DNA from: Galerina marginata
Taxonomy: Eukaryota; Basidiomycota; Agaricomycetes; Agaricales; Galerinaceae
Assembly (NCBI GenBank): GCA_023014335.1
Contig: JAECYW010000004.1
Coordinates: forward strand, 3,968,001-4,032,000
Direction of reading: 5' to 3'
Length of the DNA stretch: 64,000 nucleotides
Position numbers and translations under genes: made by a program. This document shows positions 34,095 to 44,358 of the stretch, piece by piece. Position 1 is the first letter of the stretch. Each line of letters starts with the position of its first letter. The notes below the pieces were generated by a model. The model made no database searches and was not told the DNA's origin. It worked only from the letters and a program-made list of their open reading frames with translations.

Positions 34095-35399
34095 GTCTCC
34101 GGCAGGGCGAGGGCGGTAATATGCCCACAGCGATTGATAAAATTAAGGAGAGGTCCCTGTAATGAGCAACGCTGATGGGGTTCGGGATAAAACAAAAGGA
34201 TTGGATATAAATGAAGGACTAGAGAAAGTCGACACCGGCAAGGGAGGCTACAAGAAGGTAACGAGGACACTGAAACTCGACAATGAGGGCTGCGGAACAG
34301 GTGGTTAACCAGCGGATTTGCCAAGGGGAACGCGAGCTTCGACCATCGAAGTACAGCTACAATCGAGGATCAACAAATACTAAAAATACGAATCTGAAAT
34401 CAGGAGTACCAAGGAGATGGGAGCAATAATTGATAGGAATAAACGGAAAAGGTAAGAGCTGAGAAAGAAGTACGACAAAAACGGCAACGAGCTTACCTGA
34501 ATCATAAGCATTTTGAGGAGGGTCATGAATGGGCCAGAAGAACTTCTGCGATATGGGTCTGTCTCGTAATTGATCGTCTAACGGGAGAGTGCATCGTTGC
34601 ATTTCGACGACAGTTGTCGGGATATCAACTCTTCAGGTTTCGAAGGTGCTATGTACTGGTAATAACCGCCTTAGATAGTGCCTCGAATGGGCGTCAAGGC
34701 CCGGAGAACGCGGTAGTGGAAGTTCGAGGTTTTGAACGAGCGTCGAGGTCCGATCTTTCGAGTTTAACATGGAGGACAAGAACATGCCCTGGGAAGTGCG
34801 TTAGACTGTATCAGAGCCAGAAATGTGAAAGGAGACTTTATACCTTCATGGGAAGGTATCGTCTTCGAATACCCAATTATAAACAACGTCCAGACGCCTA
34901 AAAGGATGTAGGCCTGTCAAATTCATGAGAAACGTCTTTGATGCAGATTCACAAGAAAAGCCGATCAACCGTAAATAGCACCTATGACCTCCGCGCCAGG
35001 TACACGACATCAGAAATCAAGGAAACCCTCCGTCCCAGAGCACGGTGGGGACTGGGCGCCAATACAACGAAGAAGGCTGGGGTTCTCCGAATCTCCGGTT
35101 GCAACTTCAGGTCTTGAAGTTGGTGACATCTCAGCAGAGACAAAATATCTGTTGTATACCATAGTAGTAGTAAGGGAAGGGATTCCGATCTGACCTATGT
35201 ATAAATGTTACTGATGATCCCGCCCAGGTACAGGAATCACACCAAAGCGAAAGTCTTCCTAAATCGATGGCGGAAACTTGGGGAAAGTGAAGACTGCGTA
35301 TCGCACAGAGGGGTTTCAGAAGATGCCAGAAGATTTGCAGAAGATATGAGGAGGGGCATTTTTAACGTGTTCGAGAGCCTGGAATCACCGAAGCTCCGC

Positions 35400-36360
35400 A
35401 GCATAGAAAATTGGGACGCACTGGAGCAATGATTGGGAATACGATGTCAAGGGAATTGATGGCTATATTATTAGAGAAGTAGAAAGGATGTCGTTTCAGA
35501 GCCCAGGCATACTCTCATTGACAACATAAATCACCTATTAGATAGAAATAGAAGAGAAAGCCTGTAAATGAGGTGGTTGCCACTGTTAGTCATCGAAGAA
35601 GGGCAGGCGATAAAGAAATGAAACGGCCCCAGTATGATATGGGTCTGATGGGTAACAAGTGATATTTAGGATGACTTACCGCTCTTGTAGAGCTCACGGA
35701 CCCACGACGATTTGGATTGACGGACTTCATCCCAGTAAGACAATATTTTCAATTGAATTCAAACCAAACGCAGAGAGAGGACTAACGATGTCTCCGCGAT
35801 CTTATTAAGGTGAGAATGACGATGACTAGAAAATGCCAAAGGTTAGCGTGATTAGTGTTGTCTTGTAAAAGCACGCCAGAGAAGGGGAGAGAGGGACGCA
35901 AACGGACGCACCAGTTTCCGAAAAAAATGCAGAGGTAAGATTTATGACAGTGGCTATGTTCGAGTCGATGAGGACGCAGCCAAAAAAGAAGAGTCTCGAG
36001 GAGGGGATGACTGACTTGCAAAAAATACAAATCCTAGGATAGCCACTAGTACCCAGCGGTTGCGTTCCCAAATTCACAAATTGCGATGATATGAAGGATT
36101 AGAGTAACTATTTGAAAGGAAGGTTAGGGACGTATATGAAATGGAAAAACGAGACTTGCTTTGGGTAACGGATGTCCAAAACACATTAGCCCTTTAGAAG
36201 TCAACGTCAGAAAAAGGACTTGTTTCAAAAGAAGGCTAGAATAGAGTGGCGGAGTCATACATGTGATGAGGTATTCCTTGTCGCAAAGAGTGTTTTTATT
36301 ATCCAACATGTTGAAAAAAATGAATGGGGCGCACCTTAGCCGAAAGAAAAGCTTGGAGGG
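35400..36360 (-). pseudogene. broken DUF6533 seven-helix gene (copy 1)
   Basis: Counterpart of the intact gene at 44359-46466. Recognisable exons include RNRWVLVAILGFVFFAS (about 36010-36062), FFFGCVLIDSNIATVIN (about 35940-35990) and VIVILTLIR (about 35790-35815). Three defects are seen: a TAA at 36194-36196 where the other copy has CAA, a frame shift just after it, and a 7-base insertion near 36070 that shifts IAIWERNRW out of frame. The first exons, which code the conserved DUF6533 start, are missing since the duplication ends near 36360. Probably non-functional. Confidence 0.65.
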
Positions 36361-38087
36361 CTATTTGTCAAGAAGACAGTGATTGTTGAAATTGTCGATG
36401 AGCTTGCAATCTGAGGACTTACTAGTCCCCATCATAGTACAGACAGAGGTTCATTTGAGAGGCTAGATTATTCAAATCTCCTGAGGCCTATCCTAACAGT
36501 TAGTGGACGGTTGAGGTCAAGTTGAGGTGCAGCGGAAGTGTTTTGCCCTCGAATTTGTCATCGATGTCAGATGACTTCACCAGTTTCCCCGACTCTGTCC
36601 GAAGGACAAGGAGGGTTCTCTGTCGTGCACAAACGTCCAGCCTCTCAGCCAAAATCTTTTACAAGCGTATGGGAAAATCAGCTGACATAATTTAATTTAT
36701 CTAAATCCGAATTGGTAACTGATCTTCCCAATTCATCCCGTCTCTGGCCTCCCATTCTCATCCGTAAGACTCAAGAGGATGGGAGGGCGAGACTACTCAT
36801 TTCGCTTTACACGAGTAATTTCGCTCCACTTGACGACTTGACCACCTTTTTACCATATCCAGATTTGAACGTAGTAATTTCCGCAACAATAAACTTAGAA
36901 TTAGAGCGACCTGACCGTAGGTTACATGTTTAACCCCCAGACGTTTGTAGAACTGACCCGTTTTCATCTTTTCGCGATCAAGTCTTTCGAAAATCCCTCA
37001 CCGACTAACCAAAATGTTAAAATAGGGCACAAGACCACAATTAGAAACAATGCGCAACAAGGCCATGCTGGATCACTGAAGTATGGTGCCGCTTATATGT
37101 CCATCCCCAGTTCTCTACCTATTCAATTAAGCGGCATTGTATGTCGGAAGCGACACAAGCTGTCACCGTACAGCAACATTTAAACAGGCATCCTTTCAAT
37201 GTTTTTTTTCTCAAATTGTATGTACCTCCAGCGTCCCAGCTGTAATAACTTATAAGTACTTACGTTTTGCTCGAGGAATTTAATTTATTGATTGATCGAC
37301 TCTTTCAAACCTTCACAAGAGAATTGAAATAGAAAAATTCAAGAGTTACCTCGCTCCTTGGCTATGGCAAACTTGAAGCATCCTTCCAATTAGTACAGAG
37401 TTAAAAGAGTCGGGGACCGGCGCCGAGGCGCCGCTAGGATATTATTATCGCAGCTCTATAAATAGAATATTCTGGCAATAATTGCCTGAAGAGATCTAGA
37501 TAAGATAACGATAAGTTAGGGAGGGCGTTCCGGTATTCTGATTCGAGATTCCGGCTCGATACTGGTGCTTGTGGGCTCTGTATTATTAATTAATTAAAAA
37601 TAAATAAAAATCGAAAAAGGAAAGAGAGAGAGAAAAGGGAAAGAGAGAGAGGGAGATCATAGACGTCCACAGCGACGATCCTCGACGCTCGGCAGTAGCA
37701 ATACCAGGACACTCGTGAGTTGCCAGTTGGCTGCACCTGTGAAATATTGCTTAAAGGGGAGAAACTCACATAAATTCGTACCGGCCATCAGTGGATACCG
37801 ACAGATACTGAACTGTTAGGGTTGATGTGAACGCGAATTATTCTGACATTTCATCTTTTTGGGTTAGGCCAACAAGATACTCGCTTAGATTCTCGGTCCG
37901 CAACCTCTCCGAGTACTTATGTTTTCCACCTTCCTGAGTACTCTACAGTCCATGTTTTCGTCATTTTTGTGCATAATATTGTGGTATATGAGTACTCAAA
38001 TTCTATCTATACAATGTGGATGGCAGTCCTTCAGGTGTTGACAAAGTAAAAAATTTGTATTATGTGCTACGAAATACGGGCTATAAT
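36361..38087. other. gene-free stretch with a possible LTR remnant
   Basis: No coding frame is supported. Around 37410-37660 there is a GC palindrome (CGGCGCCGAGGCGCCG), a TATAAATAGA string and then a purine-rich AAAGAGAGAGAG tract, a combination seen in retrotransposon LTR ends, but no paired LTR or primer site was found. Confidence 0.3.
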
Positions 38088-38375
38088 ATTACTCGTGCTC
38101 GTCAAAAGTAACGCAACAGCACGTGATCTATTCGTCTCACGGCCTCCCTTTGCAGGACGAATGCTCGACGCTCTCAACACACAGAAACTATGTAGACAAT
38201 ATAAATGGACGATTGTAATCGCATGGATCCTCGTAATGTATAAACAAAAATTCAAGAAATTTGAATGCTGCCTTCAAGCTGTAGATGATATGAAATGTTT
38301 TGGTCACCTTGAAAGGATCAAGCAAATTGCGTAGCCTCCCTGCTGTCTTGTGCTGAGTTTGGGCCCACAAAAATT
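38088..38375 (+). repeat. inverted repeat, left arm
   Basis: Pairs with 38755-39048 in inverted orientation at roughly 70-80 percent by eye, starting with near-identical ACTCGTGCtCGTCAAAAG and AACGCAACAGCACGTGATC. The arms are about 290 bp with a 380-bp centre. No transposase is seen; a foldback element or a decayed palindromic gene pair are both possible. Confidence 0.6.
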
Positions 38376-38754
38376 TATAAAATAGAACTATGTAGGAGTG
38401 GCCTTAAATGGATAAGCTTTTCTCCACAAAAAATTTACAGAGTCCGAAGATACGAGGCATTGTCTTTTACATGAGAGTTATAGCGACAACCATACTCATA
38501 CATAAGCATATGCTACCGGCAGAAACAGGGTTGTTCCTTATAGAAGATTCCACTTAAATACTCTAGGAGAAATATAGAGACTATTCTATTGTTTTTAAAG
38601 CGCGTTCATAGTGGAGATTGAACTCAATCCACAAATTTTGAAATATGAAGATCCGTGACTATTTCTGAATTAACTTGGCCAGGCAATATTCTACGTATGA
38701 AGTCTGGAGCGGGCCTGAAATTTCAACTGCGTCTGAATTTAGCTATCTATTATC

Positions 38755-39048
38755 TCCGTACATTTTCTTGTGAGCTGATTTCTCGCGGAAGAAGCTGTAG
38801 GGGCTCTGCAACTTGCTTGGTACTTTAAATTGGCCCAAATGCTCAGCCTTGCCTATAGCGTTAAGAAACAATCTAGATTCATTTAAATTTTGCGTATGTC
38901 CTACTAGGATACATGAAATTACGATTGTATATTTAAAATTTCCACATAGTTGCTGTGTGTCGAGAGCGTCGAGCATTCATTCCGCAGAGGGAGGCCGGGA
39001 GACGAATGGATCACGTGCTGTTGCGTTACTTTTGATGGGCACGAGTAT
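38755..39048 (-). repeat. inverted repeat, right arm
   Basis: Reverse-complement partner of 38088-38375. The outermost 60 bases (GTAACGCAACAGCACGTGATC region) are the best conserved part, as expected if the termini are functional ends. Confidence 0.6.
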
Positions 39049-39059
39049 ATATGGTCCTC

Positions 39060-39900
39060 GGGCGGCGGGGACAAACATCAATTGTCGAAGCACATTAGGG
39101 TGGCAGAACTAGGAGTGCTGGACGATCAAAGGGGAGGGACGGCACAGATGGGGAAAGGCGACTGCTACTACTTTGGCTTGTCCTCTCACTCAGGACCACT
39201 GCCCGTGGTCGTGCATCCGGGCCGTACGAATTGGTGGCGATTGGTATCAAGCACAAAAGTGCTGTTGTTGGGACTGCACTCTCGTCTTCGACTCTTCGGG
39301 GCATCGCTTCGAGCTCTTGAGAGTAGGGCAGGGGGGCGGTAGGGAGGCGGGACGATGTATCGACGTGGGAGGGCCGGCCAGCACTGCAAAGAGAGGGGTT
39401 GGTTAGCTGCACAGTGCACAGTGGGACCGGGTCGTTTTCGTGACGTACCTTGGTGTCGTCGTTGCCGTTCTCGTGACGGCATCCAAACGCTGAACGGGGG
39501 TGTGAAGTGGGTTAGTTGAGTGGCGGCGGTCAGTTTCGTGGCTCACCTGTTATTTCCCCCCTCGAAAACCCTCATTTTCCCCCCATTTCCAGCCCACATC
39601 CCTCATTGGAGGGGAGGGGCACTCGGAATCGTGCTGCGCGTCGCTTGAGCCATGTGGGATGAGGTTGGTGGGCAGCAGAGAGAGGAGGGATGGTGGTTGG
39701 AAGGAATGGACTGAGCTGGTGGTAATCGCGCCGTCGGGTAAGAGGGACATAGCAAAGCAGAGGCGACATACGCGGAAGCAACGAGGGGGTAGGTACGCGA
39801 CGTTGTGAGCCTGTTCAAGTTGTTAGTGTAGTAGCTATAATGAGGTTTAAATCCTGCTTACCTGATCTTTTCGAACGCCGTAGGAACAGAGGGAGACGTG
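39060..39900. repeat. decayed relative of the 2.2-kb element
   Basis: Contains CCCACATCCCTCATTGGAGG (39593-39612) followed by a GGGG-rich string and ACTCGGAATCGTGC, as in copy A near 26273-26316, and a GTGGGTTA..GGCGGCGGT..TCACCTG module like the one near 26170-26220. It is diverged and lacks the hairpin half, so it is an older or partial family member. Confidence 0.55.
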
Positions 39901-40192
39901 AGGGAGCAGTGGTGGTAATGGTAGAAGACCAAGGACCACTCGATACCGAATTAAGAAATGTTCCTGATGACTAATATATATTCAAACTCAGAATCACAAT
40001 CGCTATCAGCCCACAAGCACGAGTATCGAGCCGAGATTCCAACCCTCCGAACCATCGTAGGTCTGACAGTACGCGCCAGACATTGCCTTAAATAATAGAT
40101 CAGTTACGCCCCGTCCCACCAAGCAGCTCTCGAATTCCGGAACGCTTTGACAAGTTAGATTTGAGAAATTGAGTTAGATGGGATCAGTGGCG
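39901..40192. other. short intergenic stretch
   Basis: Nothing recognised. Confidence 0.4.
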
Positions 40193-40553
40193 TTAGTGTA
40201 ATGCACCAGGACTGCCTCTTGAAGATGATTGAGACCCGTGTTTTCTGGGTCTGGAAGGGCTGGCAGGTGTACTTTTGGATCGTCCGTGACTTGCAGCTCG
40301 CGGAGGACTACGCCCCCGGGCCCTTGGCGGTGCCGAAGAACTCTTTCCCTTTGAGGAGCCGGCAACTGGACTCTTGGATCGTCCACGACTTGTCGCTCTC
40401 TGAGGGCTCTGACCGCTGGCTACTGGGGCTGGTTTAAACTTCTTGTTAAGAAAAGGATAGGGCTTTCCATTCAGAGCGTGATAACCAAATGCTTTCCATG
40501 AATCGGCGTTTTCGTGCATTCGAGAAAAGCCATTCCCCTTCAGTGTGTGATGT
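40193..40553 (-). CDS. hypothetical basic Ser/Arg/Pro-rich protein (last exon)
   Basis: A minus-strand frame of about 120 codons. It begins with HHTLKGNGFSRMHENADSWK and continues FGYHALNGKPYPFLNKKF before a repetitive tail of GRSKSP/ARGRSPPRA-type units, a composition typical of disordered, phosphorylatable nuclear or RNA-binding tails. The frame is preceded by TTTTTTAAG and, 60 bases earlier, a good GTGAGT donor, so an upstream exon probably exists near 40620-40830, but I could not fix its frame. Not recognised. Confidence 0.35.
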
Positions 40554-40791
40554 CTTAAAAAATACCAATTATAAATAATCGAAGATTTGGACAGTTTTGG
40601 CCGAGTCTGACTCACATCCTACTAGTCCTGGGTTTTTCTCGTGTTCTGAGTGGGAGATTTTTGTGCCTTCCTTCGAGAAATAATATCGTGCAAGGAACGG
40701 AATATTTCATGGCTCCGCCGATCTTCAATACTCGACCTGTCTGCGCTCGATACATGCTCATGTTCTTTTCCCCGAAGACAGCCTAATTTCC

Positions 40792-41181
40792 ATGCAGAAA
40801 ACGCTCTCATCTGTCCGTACGAAATCATTGGGAAGCCTCAGAATAGAGGCTAAAGTGGCGTACTGTGGTGTTTGCCAACCGGAGGTCGTGCTCGATGCCA
40901 ATTGGGCGGATTTTTGCTCAGAACTCGCTCGAGTAATGACTACCTCCGCGGGCTCTAGCGTCGAGTTCAAAATGGTATATCAGTACAGGGATAGTACAAA
41001 CATGGAGATGGAAGAGTACGAAGCTTTGCTACAGAAGCGCTGCCAGTTTGTTTTAGACGAACTTCGGAGGGACAGACTCAGTTTATTGGCGAGTATACCG
41101 CATGTGAGTCTCACTTTATCTTACGCACTCGAATTTGACGCGTTTTACGAATGTACTTTGGGAGAGGATGCCTACGAATAG
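40792..41181 (+). CDS. hypothetical protein
   Basis: A 129-codon frame from ATG 40792. It has a small Cys-containing start (KVAYCGVCQPEVVLDANW) and a charged helical C-terminal half (ALLQKRCQFVLDELRRDRL). Its C-terminal part is duplicated at 31928-32055, which argues that the frame was once coding. No family recognised. Upstream exons are possible. It faces away from PEM5 and lies at the left border of the second duplicated segment. Confidence 0.4.
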   Translation: MQKTLSSVRTKSLGSLRIEAKVAYCGVCQPEVVLDANWADFCSELARVMTTSAGSSVEFKMVYQYRDSTNMEMEEYEALLQKRCQFVLDELRRDRLSLLASIPHVSLTLSYALEFDAFYECTLGEDAYE

Positions 41182-41731
41182 TGTAGCTTGGTGCGGCATA
41201 TTCAACTACTGTTGGAAAAGGATGTTGTAGTGTGGAAATCATTAATTGCGACAGCATGTCCTGGATTCGGACGTCCTCCCTTCCGATAAGCACCTCATAT
41301 TATATTGATTAGCGTCTTTGAGATACTTTTTACTTCATCACACTCGAGTAATTAGACTACCAGTAGAACGTACGACGTAGTTCTAATTCTAGATAGTTCG
41401 TGTGGAAGTGAATCAGAAATTATTAAGTGAATTAGCAATCTACGAGTCGAATAAATAAGCGTTGGCATAGTTGGCACCAGCGCATGATTATTGCCTGGCT
41501 ACCAAGGTATCCCAACAGGTATTACTAACTGGGTATTTGGTACGATAAAAAGCTGCCTTGAATAACTACCGCGATGTAGTTCGTTATGATTGATTATCGG
41601 GCGAGTCCACGAATTGGAATTGTGCCCAACCGGATCCTCGTCCTTCTTCAATTTAAACCTTTTAGATACCACCATGAAAGGAAAATGGAATAACGAAGCC
41701 AAAAAACGAGATGATTTTGACTGGGTTAATC

Positions 41732-43260
41732 CTAACCTTGGGTATATAGCGGTGGTAGCTCCATCACTGGTCCGTCTTCTCTTTCGAGTATTCTGACTCC
41801 GCTGTCTTGATGACGGAGCGTCTGACCAGGGTGCGAACCGCTCTGGACGGACGTCGAGCCCAGATTAGACCCAGATGCAATGGCAGAAGCATGGGGGCTC
41901 TGATCGGCTCTGGCAAACTTTCCCGTCGTTAAGATACGGATGGTGGGAACGGAGGTCCTATGTAGTTCCGTTACGGTGGTTGTTGACGGAGAGGCTTTGA
42001 ATAGGTCGACGCCAGGAAGAGGAAAAGGCTGAACTATGGGGGCTGTCCTCTTTCGTCGTCGAAGAAAGAAAAGGAAAAGAATGAGACCTGTTATTACCAG
42101 AATGCCGGCAACAGCACTTCCAGCTACAGTCCCAGTCGAAAACTTCGCAGTCCCAGTCGAAGACTTCGCCTTAGGAATCGAATTATAAGGCAAGCTGGGG
42201 GCTGGGGGAATGACACTGGTAGTACCGTTTGACGACGAGCTGGGGGTAGGCTGGGCTGAGGACCGGGTTTTGACATTGGACGTCACGGTGCCGTTCGATG
42301 ACGAGCCTGGAATGGTGGCATTTTGGATTCTAAAGAACTGTAAGGAGAGGCCTGTCGTTGATAGATAATGCTTGACGTTGAGGTGATGTTTACCAGGGGG
42401 TAGGGAAGTTTGGAAGAAGACTTGGTTGTAAATGGAAACATTGCCCGAAGCGGTGGACAAGGTGACAGAGATCGGCGGTGCTGCATCGACAGAGAAGTCG
42501 GCTCCACGACTAACCGTTCCGGATGTTTTGGCTGAGATGCCAATCCAACTAAGATGGGCTCCTGGAACAGAGCAAAAATTTGAGAAAAATGGCCCGAATC
42601 TTTCATGATTATAGATCCAGCAAGGCGCACCGATGAAGTCGAAAGATAGTCCAGTCTCAGTCAACTGCGTCGTCACCCCGCCATCGATATTCACCCATCC
42701 GTCCTCGTACATAATTGCTGGATCCGAAAAGTCGACGATGACTGTGGCGTTGTCGAGCGGAACGCCGGCCGACGGGGCGTATTGTAACTCGTCAAACCAA
42801 AATGTTTTACTTGAGTTTAAAACAGTGGCCTGTAGCACGAGAGTGTGCATCGCGTTAGACAGAGAAGTGCTTCCACAAAGCGCTAGTATATTGTCCGGGG
42901 TAGCGGTAGTGCTTTCGCTACCAATACTGGTACCGTCGACAGAGCAGGCCCAAGTAAGATCGGTCTCTCCGCTTGGACTAGTCGTCGGAGCATCGATCAT
43001 GCCGTAGAGCATCACTTGGAAACCTATTATCGTGGCAAAAATACTCAGCAACTCTGAGAGACCGCATTGAAGCAATTCTATTCACCAATAAAAGTAAAAG
43101 AAAAGCTCGCATTAGAGTTCACTCCGTGCAGGGTACCTCCAGAAGGCGAGCCAATATTACCCAAATTGGCGTGTGTGCCGGTATTTTGAAACCAAGGGCC
43201 AGTGTATTGGATGGTGGAATCCGTGTCTTCCACTAACACCTGTCTTGGACGGGCCGTCAT
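41732..43260 (-). CDS. paired-ectodomain membrane protein PEM5
   Basis: Minus-strand family member, 465 aa from exons 43260-43086, 43023-42631 and 42561-41732, phases consistent. Module 1 RQVLVEDTDSTIQYTGPWF, module 2 ATVIVDFSDPAIMYEDGW, Ser/Thr/Pro-rich stalk, membrane helix GTVAGSAVAGILVITGLILF with RRRKR, and a tail with HQDSGVRILEREDGP ending MELPPLYTQG (PPxY present). Almost the same as PEM4 in modules, differing mainly in the stalk, which has gained and lost short repeats. Lies about 1.1 kb downstream of, and in the same orientation as, the intact DUF6533 gene. Confidence 0.8.
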
Positions 43261-44358
43261 GTCTCCCGCGAGGCAAGAACGGTGGGATGCCTACAGCGTC
43301 TGACAGTGTGAACAAAATTAACGAGAGGTGCCTTCAATGAGCAGCGCTGGTGAGGTTCGGGATTAAACCAAAGGATTGGTTATAAATGAAGGACTCACGA
43401 TCAAAGAAACTCGACAACGGCAAGGGAGGCTACAAGAAGGTAACGAGGACAATGAAACTTAACAATGAGGGCTGCGAAAGAGGTGGTTAACGAGCGGATT
43501 TGCCAAGGGGAACGCGAGGTTCGATCATCGAAGTACGGTTACAATCGAGTATCAACAAATATTAAAAATACGAATCAGAAATAAGGAGTAACAAGGAGAT
43601 ACGAACAATAATTGACAGGAATGAACGGAAAAGGTAGAGTCGAGAAGAAAGTAGGGAAATACGGAAACGAGCTTACCTGGACTATAAGCATTCTGAGGAA
43701 GGTCATGATTGGCCCATAAGAATTTCGGCGATAAGGGGTCTACCTTGTGATTGATGGTCTATCGGGATAGCGTATCGTAGCTTTCCGACGACACTTTTCG
43801 GGATATCGACTTATCAGGTTTCGAAGGTGCTATGTACTGGTAATAATAACCGACTTGGATCGCGAATTGAATGGGCGTGTTGAAGGCATGATCATATGAG
43901 AACGGGCTAGGCGGGATTTTTGAACCAGCGTTGAGGTTCTACCTTTCGAAACGTGTTCGGGAGCTGGAATCACCTCTGCAGTTTTCACCGATTGATATCA
44001 TGACAGTGGTGAACAGATGGCCTTCTGGTCGGACGCAGTGGTTGAACTGTTTGTCCAAAGCCCTCGAAAACAACAGTGGTGCCTTTTCGTGCATGTCCCT
44101 ATGACACGTGACTTATTTCGAGGTCCGCTGAGCCTATTTCTCCCTCCTTCGAATGGCATGAAAAAGTAAAGAACTCAATGCGTCTCGTAGAATGTGAAGC
44201 TTGAAGCGTCAAACACTGACGCTACTGCCATACGACGACCTGAATGAGCCTTTAATTTCTGTTGCTTAGCCGATGGACAAATGCTCATGTTCCTCGCAAT
44301 TGAGTGGCGCCGCCATCCCATTAATCAATCTGGTTTCCAAAAATCTCATTGCTCATCA
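43261..44358. other. spacer between DUF6533 gene and PEM5
   Basis: Promoter region of PEM5; its first 600 bp match 34095-34690 of copy 1 closely, including TTTCGAAGGTGCTATGTACT. No gene supported. Confidence 0.5.

Larger units (their letters stand above)
31928..36360. repeat. segmental duplication, copy 1
   Basis: Aligns in direct orientation with about 41050-45935, at a similarity high enough to follow by eye through coding and non-coding DNA (for example GACTACCAGTAGAACGTAC at both, and TTGATGGCTATATTATTAGA near 35458 and 44838). The unit carries the end of the 40792-type gene, a PEM gene and a DUF6533 gene. Small indels and local rearrangement occur around 34.6-35.4 kb versus 43.9-44.8 kb. 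Confidence 0.75.

Noticed and set aside
37410..37700. Solo LTR
   Set aside because: Palindrome, TATA-like string and purine tract are present, but no TG..CA ends, target duplication or second LTR were found.
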